NCBI GenBank assembly: GCA_963978155.1
Contig: CAXBRK010000083.1
Location: 1-8,776, forward strand
Length of the DNA: 8,776 bases
From: UBA8653 sp963978155
Lineage (GTDB): Bacteria; Planctomycetota; Phycisphaerae; Phycisphaerales; SM1A02
Direction: 5' to 3'
Position numbers and translations under genes: made by a program. Below the pieces are notes generated by a model. That model had not been told where the DNA came from. It did no database searches and saw nothing but the letters and a program-made list of their open reading frames with translations. Below are positions 1 through 5,109 of this stretch, piece by piece (position 1 is the first letter of the stretch; each line of letters begins with the position of its first letter).

Positions 1-549
1 GGCGACTACAGCCCCTGCGCCTTCGCCGCATGCGAAGCCTTTGGCGCCTGCTGCCTGGACAGCACCACCTGTGAGATCGAGAACCCAAGCGACTGCGTCA
101 CTTTGGGAGGAACGTACCGAGGCGATGGTGAATCCTGCGACACCACCAACTGTTCGCCCACCGGAGCGTGCTGCACCCCTGATGGCAACTGCTTCCCCGC
201 CACGGACGTCAACTGCGAAGCCGGTGGCGGCACCTTCCAAGGATTCGGTGCGAGCTGTGCCGATGTGACCTGCGTGGTGGACTTGGCGTGCTGCATTGGA
301 GAGACCTGCGTCGCTCTGGATCAAGCCGTCTGCTTGGCCAGCGGTGGCAACTTTGTGGGCGGTGAGTGCACCAGCTCATCATGTGCCGCACCGTGCCCAA
401 CCGACCTTGATGGCAACGGCGAGACCGGCTTCCCCGACATCGTCGTCCTGCTTTCAGCATGGGGCACGCCTGACGGCGATGTGAACGGCGATGGCGTCAC
501 CGAGTTCCAGGACCTCATTGTCTTGCTCTCGGCCTTTGGCGACTGCTGA
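1..549 (+). CDS. Secreted Cys-rich repeat protein with C-terminal dockerin-like module (5' end outside window)
   Basis: The reading frame is open from base 1 and ends at TGA 547-549, giving 182 visible residues; the start and any signal peptide lie upstream. Residues 15-128 hold three repeats of about 40 residues (Cys-Cys pairs at 17-18, 57-58 and 97-98). Each has six cysteines in the order CC, C, C, then a Gly-Gly, then C and C, and residues 1-11 are the tail of a fourth repeat. Residues 132-182 form a dockerin-like module with two calcium-type loops, starting at D135 (DLDGNG) and D160 (DVNGDG), ending FGDC. Such Cys-rich repeats joined to dockerin-like tails occur in planctomycete exported proteins; the function of the repeats is unknown to me. 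Three disulfides per repeat and an extracytoplasmic location are inferred. It converges on the RCC1-like gene. A TTG at 103 could be mistaken for a start but falls inside a repeat. Confidence 0.9.
   Translation, partial: GDYSPCAFAACEAFGACCLDSTTCEIENPSDCVTLGGTYRGDGESCDTTNCSPTGACCTPDGNCFPATDVNCEAGGGTFQGFGASCADVTCVVDLACCIGETCVALDQAVCLASGGNFVGGECTSSSCAAPCPTDLDGNGETGFPDIVVLLSAWGTPDGDVNGDGVTEFQDLIVLLSAFGDC
43..384 (+). repeat. Three tandem 40-residue six-cysteine repeats (within CDS)
   Basis: The CC pairs recur at exactly 40-residue (120-bp) spacing, at residues 17, 57 and 97. Shared features are [G/L]ACC, a Cys 5-6 residues later, a Cys 8 residues after that, a Gly-Gly, and two closing cysteines 5 apart. 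The third copy is shorter in its second half. The match is at protein level; the DNA copies are diverged, so this is not a recent nucleotide duplication. Confidence 0.85.
394..546 (+). other. Dockerin-like two-EF-hand module, single outer Cys pair
   Basis: It covers residues 132-182 of the CDS. The loops DLDGNGETGFPD and DVNGDGVTEFQD carry acidic or Asn ligands at positions 1, 3, 5 and 12, each followed by a short helix ending SAWG or SAFG. Cys132 lies three residues before the first loop and Cys182 is the last residue. There is no cysteine between the halves, so a clasp joining the two ends is the only disulfide possible within the module. Confidence 0.85.
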
Positions 550-580
550 GCGGGCGTTCCAAGCGATCCGAAGTCGAAGC

Positions 581-604
581 GAAGCCACCCCCAGCGGTGG
601 CTTC
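581..604 (+). terminator. Candidate terminator hairpin for the Cys-rich gene
   Basis: There is a perfect 9-bp stem, GAAGCCACC (581-589) with GGTGGCTTC (596-604), and a 6-nt loop. It starts 31 nt after the TGA at 549. The following bases (CTTCATTATG) are only moderately T-rich, so it is not a textbook intrinsic terminator on either strand. Confidence 0.5.
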
Positions 605-620
605 CTTCATTATGGCCCCA

Positions 621-684
621 GCGACGCCCTGAAGCTTCTTCCACCGCATTCACCGAAGGCTCAGAAGGGTATTGAGGGCGTCGC
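621..684 (-). terminator. Long inverted repeat downstream of the RCC1-like gene, possible terminator or RNA 3' end
   Basis: GCGACGCCCT (621-630) and AGGGCGTCGC (675-684) are perfect 10-bp inverted copies with 44 nt between them. The interior can pair further (AGCTTC with GAAGGCT, one bulge). On the minus strand the structure begins 29 nt after the RCC1-like stop at 714. No T tract follows, so a role in termination or RNA stability is an inference. Confidence 0.35.
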
Positions 685-713
685 TCTCCCGACTCAAATG
701 GGTGAACCAAAGA

Positions 714-1748
714 TCAATTGGTGCAGACACCCCAAGCCGACAGGATCTGCGAGAGATCTTGAAAGCCAACCGAACCATCTTGGTTGAGATCTTCATCACA
801 AGGTGATCCGCAAGGCCCCCAAGCACTGATCACAACAATTAGATCGGCAACATCGACAGACTGGTCATCGTTGAGATCTTCTGCACAGGGCTCGGAGGTA
901 TCCACAATGCCAACAGAGTGGTAATGACCCGCCGCCACCGCGAGGTAACGGCCAGCCGGTGGATTCTCAAGGCTGCCGCCGGGCCCTGACCAACCCCACT
1001 GCACCAATTCACCGTTCGAACGCAGACCAATGCTGTGCCACCAACCGCTGGTGATGCTCGAAAATGATCCAGCGGGTGGAACCAATTGATCGTGGGAATC
1101 CCACCCCCAGCACATCAACTCACCATTCGCTGTTTTTGCCACCGAATGGTTTTCGCCACAAGCCAACTCGAAAAATGCTTCATCCGGCACATTGGCACAC
1201 TGAAGACCATCTGGCAAGGAAATGCCCCAGCATGCCACACTGCCATCGGGCCGGAGCCCCAAAGAGTGATAAGCGCCCGCGGCCACTTCAACAAATGGAC
1301 CAGACGGCGCATCGCATTGCCCATAGCTGTTGTTGCCCCAACAGCGAACCACCCCATTGCCTCGCAACCCAAGTGAATGCCATCTCCCCGCAGCAATCTG
1401 CACGAAGGTCACATTCGGAGGATTGCATTGGCCATTGGTGTTCTCACCCCAGCACGCGATGGTGCCATCGGATCGTCGAGCGATGGAGTGGGACCCACCC
1501 CCAGCGATCTCAACAAACGACCCAGACGGCGCGTTGCATTGCCCTTGAGTGTTGTTGCCCCAACACACCACCGAGCCATCAAGACCGAGGGCGAGGGCGT
1601 GTTCCTTCCCTGCCGCTACTGCTGTGAACAATCCATCCGGGGCGTCCAGAACGCCGTAGGGGTTGGATCCCCAGCACACCAAAGGGCCAGCTTCTTGACC
1701 AAGGACAGCAGAGGAGGCGACCGCCAGTACAACAGAAGGAAGAACCAT
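714..1748 (-). CDS. Secreted RCC1-like beta-propeller protein with C-terminal dockerin-like module
   Basis: The protein has 344 residues from the ATG at 1748. Residues 1-17 are a hydrophobic signal sequence with likely cleavage after VLG. Seven RCC1/BNR-type repeats follow, starting at residues 25, 62, 99, 136, 173, 213 and 250, with consensus CWGxNxxGQCxxPxG, FxxxAAGxxHS and LrxDG, as expected for a seven-bladed propeller. Residues 288-342 are a dockerin-like module with loops at D291 (DLNDDQ) and D320 (DLNQDG), both halves ending SAWG-x-C. The RCC1 fold serves as a binding scaffold in many proteins; a guanine-exchange role is not implied, and the ligand here is unknown. Start choice is uncertain. 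An in-frame TTG at 1784 would add CDR before the hydrophobic stretch, giving a more normal signal peptide, while neither start has a clear Shine-Dalgarno site. The gene lies just past the pseudopilin terminator, so it probably has its own promoter in about 40-70 bp. Confidence 0.88.
   Translation of the reverse strand: MVLPSVVLAVASSAVLGQEAGPLVCWGSNPYGVLDAPDGLFTAVAAGKEHALALGLDGSVVCWGNNTQGQCNAPSGSFVEIAGGGSHSIARRSDGTIACWGENTNGQCNPPNVTFVQIAAGRWHSLGLRGNGVVRCWGNNSYGQCDAPSGPFVEVAAGAYHSLGLRPDGSVACWGISLPDGLQCANVPDEAFFELACGENHSVAKTANGELMCWGWDSHDQLVPPAGSFSSITSGWWHSIGLRSNGELVQWGWSGPGGSLENPPAGRYLAVAAGHYHSVGIVDTSEPCAEDLNDDQSVDVADLIVVISAWGPCGSPCDEDLNQDGSVGFQDLSQILSAWGVCTN
723..887 (-). other. Dockerin-like two-EF-hand module, two Cys pairs
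   Basis: It covers residues 288-342 of the RCC1-like protein. The halves are CAEDLNDDQSVDVAD with SAWGPC, and CDEDLNQDGSVGFQD with SAWGVC. Each half has its own Cys three residues before the first loop Asp and its own closing Cys. The first loop has Gln at position 6 in place of the usual Gly. Confidence 0.85.
894..1676 (-). repeat. Seven RCC1-type repeats, 111-bp period (within CDS)
   Basis: Repeat starts at residues 25, 62, 99, 136, 173, 213 and 250 give spacings of 37, 37, 37, 37, 40 and 37 residues. The first six begin with CWG and the seventh with QWG. Copies 2, 3 and 4 are the most alike (GQC[N/D]xP). Seven copies fill one propeller. Confidence 0.88.
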
Positions 1749-1821
1749 GAAATTAAGTATGACAACCAGAAGGCGGTCACACAAGAAACCGCCTGCCCCA
1801 TGGCGGCCAGATCTCCGAGGC

Positions 1822-1853
1822 AAACAAAAACCGCGGCCCAAAGGACCGCGGTT
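1822..1853 (-). terminator. Intrinsic terminator of the pseudopilin gene
   Basis: On the minus strand an 11-bp stem (arms 1843-1853 and 1829-1839, one G-T wobble) closes a TTT loop and runs directly into TTTTTGTTT. It lies 30 nt past the pseudopilin stop at 1883. It should separate that transcript from the RCC1-like gene. Confidence 0.9.
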
Positions 1854-1882
1854 CAGTTTGGTTTCGTTGGAGGCCGACCGAA

Positions 1883-2875
1883 TCAGGGGCAGGTGGGCCA
1901 CAAGTCGGCGATGGCCTGATTGGCCGGGAAGAAGGCGTTGCCCATACCAGGGGCCATGATACTGCGAAAGTAATCGGCGTCTTCCGGAATGGCGTCGCCG
2001 GGAACCCAGTTGTTGGTGTCGTCCTCGGGGTTGCTGGTGAACAGACGGGTCTTGAGAAGCCGCTTCACGGCTCCAGGGTTCTGCCAGGTGTAGTAATCCA
2101 CTCGGCCGTCCATGTAGGAGATGTTGACGCCATCGGGGTTCCACAGTGCGGGAAGGTCAATCCAGACCCGGCTGAGTGGATCCACGATGTAGCCCTTCCA
2201 GTTGAAGCTGACTTCGCTGCCACCCCATCCGCCGGCACTCACGCCAGCCAAAGCGGACAACGTGCCACGCTGTTCTTCACCCACAAACGCCATGGTGCAC
2301 TCGGGGTTGGGAAGGTTGGCCAACCGTTCGGCGGGGTTCCGACGCTTGTCGGCCGCATCGGTCACGACCTTCTCAAACACATAAGAGTCGGGCCACTTTC
2401 CGAGGTATCCGTTGAAGGAGTAGCTTCGACCACGGGTGAAAGGATCTTGGGGAGAGACATAGATGTCGGCGTTGTTGACGTATGGGAAGAGCACCCCTTC
2501 TTCGATCGCGAAGGGAGACTCGACCAACAGTTCTTCGTCGTCGTCCGAAGGAATGAAGTAGTCACCAAGACCATCCCCGTCGAGGTCAAAGTTCTCCGGC
2601 TGGGCATTCACCCAAGCGTCGCAAGTTTGGTTGCCTTGCTCCGAGCCAAAGTAGGCCTGACGTTGGGTGTTGCCACTCATGATCTGACCCTTGCGGGTGT
2701 CGGCGTAGTTGATGGCCCCCAAGACCAACTGACGCTGATTGCTTTGGTCTTGCGTACGGGCCGCGGTGCGACGCACGTTGCTGACCGCAGGCAGCAAGAT
2801 CGATGACAACACACCAATCACTGCAATGACAACAAGAAGTTCAATGATGGTGAAGGCACGAGTCGTTCGAGACAT
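1883..2875 (-). CDS. DUF1559-like pseudopilin / prepilin-type N-terminal methylation protein
   Basis: The protein has 330 residues. The N-terminus MSRTTRAFTIIELLVVIAV is a class III (prepilin) signal: cleavage is expected between A7 and F8, and E12 becomes Glu5 of the mature protein, followed by a hydrophobic helix to about residue 30. The rest is a large globular domain with an Asp-rich patch (residues 97-115) and, at 246-257, an N-x9-DG motif matching the family's H-x9-DG motif with Asn for His. Such proteins are numerous in planctomycetes and are thought to be inserted in the inner membrane and processed by a type IV prepilin peptidase; their individual roles are mostly unknown. The ATG at 2875 was chosen over the TTG at 2920 because GGGAG lies 6 nt upstream and the basic N-region begins there. 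The gene is probably monocistronic, with a terminator on either side. Confidence 0.9.
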   Translation of the reverse strand: MSRTTRAFTIIELLVVIAVIGVLSSILLPAVSNVRRTAARTQDQSNQRQLVLGAINYADTRKGQIMSGNTQRQAYFGSEQGNQTCDAWVNAQPENFDLDGDGLGDYFIPSDDDEELLVESPFAIEEGVLFPYVNNADIYVSPQDPFTRGRSYSFNGYLGKWPDSYVFEKVVTDAADKRRNPAERLANLPNPECTMAFVGEEQRGTLSALAGVSAGGWGGSEVSFNWKGYIVDPLSRVWIDLPALWNPDGVNISYMDGRVDYYTWQNPGAVKRLLKTRLFTSNPEDDTNNWVPGDAIPEDADYFRSIMAPGMGNAFFPANQAIADLWPTCP

Positions 2876-2962
2876 GTGTCGCTCCCAAGTTGGTTGGGGT
2901 GGGGAAAGAGGGCGGATCAATACAAAATCTTAGTGAAAAACAACGCGGTTCGAAAGAGTCTG
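2876..2962 (-). promoter_or_regulatory. Probable pseudopilin promoter and leader
   Basis: These 87 bases separate the upstream terminator from the pseudopilin ATG and include an AT-rich stretch (about 2918-2950). TAAGAT and TATTGAT elements resemble a -10 box, but no convincing -35 pairs with them. The assignment rests mainly on position. Confidence 0.3.
2882..2886 (-). promoter_or_regulatory. Ribosome binding site of the pseudopilin gene
   Basis: On the minus strand GGGAG stands 6 nt before the ATG at 2875, which supports that start over the TTG 45 nt upstream. Confidence 0.7.
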
Positions 2963-2998
2963 AACGAAAAGCGGCGGACTGGTTGCCCAGTCCGCCGC
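2963..2998 (-). terminator. Intrinsic terminator of the triple-CBM-like gene
   Basis: A perfect 12-bp GC-rich stem (arms 2987-2998 and 2971-2982) closes a GCAA tetraloop, a GNRA-type loop, on the minus strand. It is followed by TTTTCGTT. It begins 28 nt past the TAA at 3027-3029. Confidence 0.92.
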
Positions 2999-3026
2999 CC
3001 AAGTGTTGAATCACGCCGAATAGGCG

Positions 3027-4820
3027 TTATGGGGTGTCGTCGCAAGGGCCCCAGTTGGACAGAATGGCCAACACGTCGCCGAAGCCGACGGTGCCATCAC
3101 CATCCACATCAGTGTCGGTGCCTTCCCAGTCGGAAAGAACGGCCAACACATCACCAAAGCCACAGATGGTGTCGTCATCGACGTCACACGGGCAGGGGTC
3201 GGGACCAGGACCACCACCACCGCCTGATGGCACTTCGCCATTGATCAGGACAGAAGCAGCGTCGATGTACACCGCACCACCTTCGTCGGCCTCCTGGACG
3301 AAGAGGATGACCGCACGGGCGGCTCCACCGGCAGCTTCAGCGGGGAAGTTGGTGACGTAGGTGTTCTTCACCCAAGTGTCTTCGGGGGTGGCTGGATCAG
3401 CACCGTTGATCAAGGGAGCGTCGGTCGCACCGTAGATCACGTTGCCGCCGGCATCAACGAAGTCCCACTTGATCACCACGCGGTTGTTGTTGCCCAAGAC
3501 CGAGTCATCGGATGGGGTGTAACCGCTGGCGGTGATGCTGAGTTCGTCGCCGACTTCGACGTTGGTGAAGTCCTGAGTCACGCCGGTGTAGTTCACGCTT
3601 CCGGAGAACTCGCCGAACATCAAGAGGGAGCTGCTTCCATCAAGGGCAAAGTTGGTGCTGGCATATCGGTTGGCACCAAAGCCGTCCCAACATCCCAAAC
3701 CTTCCTCGAAGGAGCCATTGTCGAAGGTTTCGTTCGAGCAAGGGTTCTCACCACCGTTCACCGAGAAAGTGAAGTCGTCAAACCAGAGGGATCCACCTTG
3801 GTTCTCAACGCCTTGTACAAAGACAATGGCCGGGCGGACCAAGGAAGCATCACCCGGCACCACGGCCGAAATGGTGATGGGGACCCACTGGTCCTCGGCG
3901 ATGGGGTCAGCTCCAGAGGTGATGTTGACCTCGGCCGATGCACCGTAATCGATGGATCCATCAGCACGAACCCAGTCAAACTTGATCACCACGCGGTTGG
4001 TGGTGCCCGCAATGGAATCGTTGCTGTCCGAGTAGGCGAAGCCGCTGAAGGTGACAGTGTCGCCTGGGGTCGCGGTGTCGAAGTCTTGGAAGAATCCGCT
4101 GTAATTTTCGCCACCATTGAATTCACCGTAGACCTGAGCGGCGCCGGTGCCGTTTTGGCTGTACACGTCGCTGACCGCGAACGAGTTGCCGAACCACTCC
4201 CAGCAATCAAAGCCGTCTTCGAAGCCTTCGTTTTCCAAAGCATCAAACGAGCAGACCGGACCGGTTGCTTCGCCTTCTGCCAAGGAAGCCGCGTCGACAA
4301 AGACCGCACCAAGATCGTTGGGTGGATCACCGTTCGGGGAGACAAACACCGCGACCAATTTCACGGTCGCCGCGTTGGCGGGAGCAGTGGCGGAGGTCGC
4401 CAATTCCGTCCAGGTATCGAGAGCCGAATCAATATTGATCTGGCTGCTTTCACCGAGCGAGAGGAAGTTGCCGGCGCCGTCGTAGAACGCGACCTGCAAG
4501 ACCAAGAAGTTGCCCGACCCTGCGGAGAATGCATCACCGGATGACACATACGTCATGATGCTGCCGTCGTACCCCTGACCAGGAACGCAAGAGGTGGATT
4601 GCTCAAGCACCGAACCGCACCAGTCTGCACCACAGAACGGGTTGAACAGTTTGGCGGAGGTGGAGCCGTCAAACGCGAAATCTTGTGAGACTTCGACGTT
4701 GTTGAAAGTGATCCAGCTGTCGATGCCAGATTCAAAATCAGAGTTGACCAGCAGGTTCTGGGCGGAGGCCGTAGACACCGCCAACAGCGCCAAACCGGTC
4801 ATTTTGGAAGAAATATTCAT
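3027..4820 (-). CDS. Secreted protein with three CBM-like jelly-roll domains and C-terminal dockerin-like module
   Basis: The protein has 597 residues. Residues 1-20 are a classical Sec signal peptide with cleavage at ASA/QN. Three similar domains follow, each opening with the CBM4/9-type signature N-x-x-F-E-x-G-x-x-x-W and ending in a V/I/F-D-[D/A] strand: about 22-182, 190-356 and 361-528. A Gly/Pro linker (533-542) leads to a dockerin-like module (543-593; loops DVDDDT and DVDGDG, ending SNWGPC). These folds usually bind polysaccharide or other glycans. No catalytic domain is present, so an adhesin, matrix or surface-coat role is likelier than an enzyme; ligand and role are inferred. The ATG at 4820 is chosen because GGAG lies 6 nt upstream and the signal peptide begins there; an ATG at 4832 would overlap that site. 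The gene is monocistronic, with its own terminator. Confidence 0.88.
   Translation of the reverse strand: MNISSKMTGLALLAVSTASAQNLLVNSDFESGIDSWITFNNVEVSQDFAFDGSTSAKLFNPFCGADWCGSVLEQSTSCVPGQGYDGSIMTYVSSGDAFSAGSGNFLVLQVAFYDGAGNFLSLGESSQINIDSALDTWTELATSATAPANAATVKLVAVFVSPNGDPPNDLGAVFVDAASLAEGEATGPVCSFDALENEGFEDGFDCWEWFGNSFAVSDVYSQNGTGAAQVYGEFNGGENYSGFFQDFDTATPGDTVTFSGFAYSDSNDSIAGTTNRVVIKFDWVRADGSIDYGASAEVNITSGADPIAEDQWVPITISAVVPGDASLVRPAIVFVQGVENQGGSLWFDDFTFSVNGGENPCSNETFDNGSFEEGLGCWDGFGANRYASTNFALDGSSSLLMFGEFSGSVNYTGVTQDFTNVEVGDELSITASGYTPSDDSVLGNNNRVVIKWDFVDAGGNVIYGATDAPLINGADPATPEDTWVKNTYVTNFPAEAAGGAARAVILFVQEADEGGAVYIDAASVLINGEVPSGGGGGPGPDPCPCDVDDDTICGFGDVLAVLSDWEGTDTDVDGDGTVGFGDVLAILSNWGPCDDTP
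3042..3194 (-). other. Dockerin-like two-EF-hand module, single outer Cys pair
   Basis: It covers residues 543-593 of the triple-CBM-like protein. Cys543 lies three residues before the first loop Asp and Cys593 closes the module; an extra Cys545 and a Cys inside the first loop (DVDDDTICGFGD) are unusual. The second loop, DVDGDGTVGFGD, is a perfect consensus. The join between halves (DWEGTDT) has no cysteine. Confidence 0.85.
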
Positions 4821-4826
4821 GGGGTT

Positions 4827-4830
4827 CTCC
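4827..4830 (-). promoter_or_regulatory. Ribosome binding site of the triple-CBM-like gene
   Basis: On the minus strand GGAG stands 6 nt before the ATG at 4820. It supports this start and argues against the in-frame ATG at 4832, which shares a base with the site. Confidence 0.7.
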
Positions 4831-4844
4831 ATTTGAGTGGGGTG

Positions 4845-4861
4845 CACCTCGGCAAGAGGTG
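4845..4861 (-). promoter_or_regulatory. Small leader hairpin upstream of the CBM-like gene
   Basis: CACCTC (4845-4850) and GAGGTG (4856-4861) form a perfect 6-bp stem with a 5-nt loop, 24 nt before the start codon. It overlaps the palindrome GGTGCACC (4841-4848). It could be a 5'-UTR hairpin or a protein-binding site; nothing in the sequence decides. Confidence 0.3.
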
Positions 4862-5012
4862 ACACATTTCGTTGAACTACTTTTCGTCGAGACGGAGAGG
4901 TGGGTCAAGTATCTCTGCGAGATTCCTGTCAAATTTCGTGATTTCCTTCAACTTTTCTGCTGCAAACGGCGTCTATTCGTCCCGCCGGTGCAAATCACGC
5001 CGTGCCCTTCAA

Positions 5013-5022
5013 CACACGTGTG
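5013..5022. promoter_or_regulatory. 10-bp palindrome CACACGTGTG, possible operator
   Basis: This is a perfect palindrome 87 bp before the permease ATG. A copy with one mismatch (CACACGAGTG) sits at 5087-5096, 13 bp before the ATG. The start-to-start distance is 74 bp, close to seven helical turns. A regulator site is a guess from symmetry and position. Confidence 0.25.
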
Positions 5023-5109
5023 CCCATTTTCTCGGACGCATTTGCCGTTGGCTACGCGATCTGGTGGTTTGACCGATGATGCCCACCACACGAGTGATCA
5101 TTGCCACCC

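Larger units (their letters stand above)
4821..5109. promoter_or_regulatory. Divergent intergenic region between the CBM-like gene and the permease operon
   Basis: This 289-bp gap has no convincing ORF and is more AT-rich than the flanking genes in 4860-4980. It must hold the promoters of the minus-strand CBM-like gene and the plus-strand permease operon. TTGACA-like boxes can be read on the minus strand near 4929 but lack a good partner -10 box. It contains an inverted repeat near the CBM-like start (4845-4861) and a 10-bp palindrome at 5013-5022 with a near copy at 5087-5096. Confidence 0.55.

Noticed and set aside
894..1676. 111-bp periodic repeats considered as a CRISPR or satellite array
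   Set aside because: The period is that of a 37-residue RCC1 blade in frame, the repeats are diverged in DNA but conserved in protein, and there is no repeat-spacer structure.
1616..1801. Short hydrophobic minus-strand ORF beginning MGQAVSC
   Set aside because: It overlaps the signal peptide and first blade of the RCC1-like gene in another frame. Its hydrophobic stretch is a frame-shifted reading of the same signal-peptide DNA.
1749..2144. Upstream open extension of the RCC1-like frame (adds about 130 residues)
   Set aside because: It runs through the pseudopilin 3' end and its terminator, is Arg/His/Gln-rich with no family sequence, and would place the signal peptide in the middle of the protein.
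3798..4544. 248-codon plus-strand ORF opposite the triple-CBM-like gene
   Set aside because: It is an antisense shadow of a GC-rich gene, with no recognisable motif or ribosome site, while the opposite strand has a signal peptide and repeated domains.
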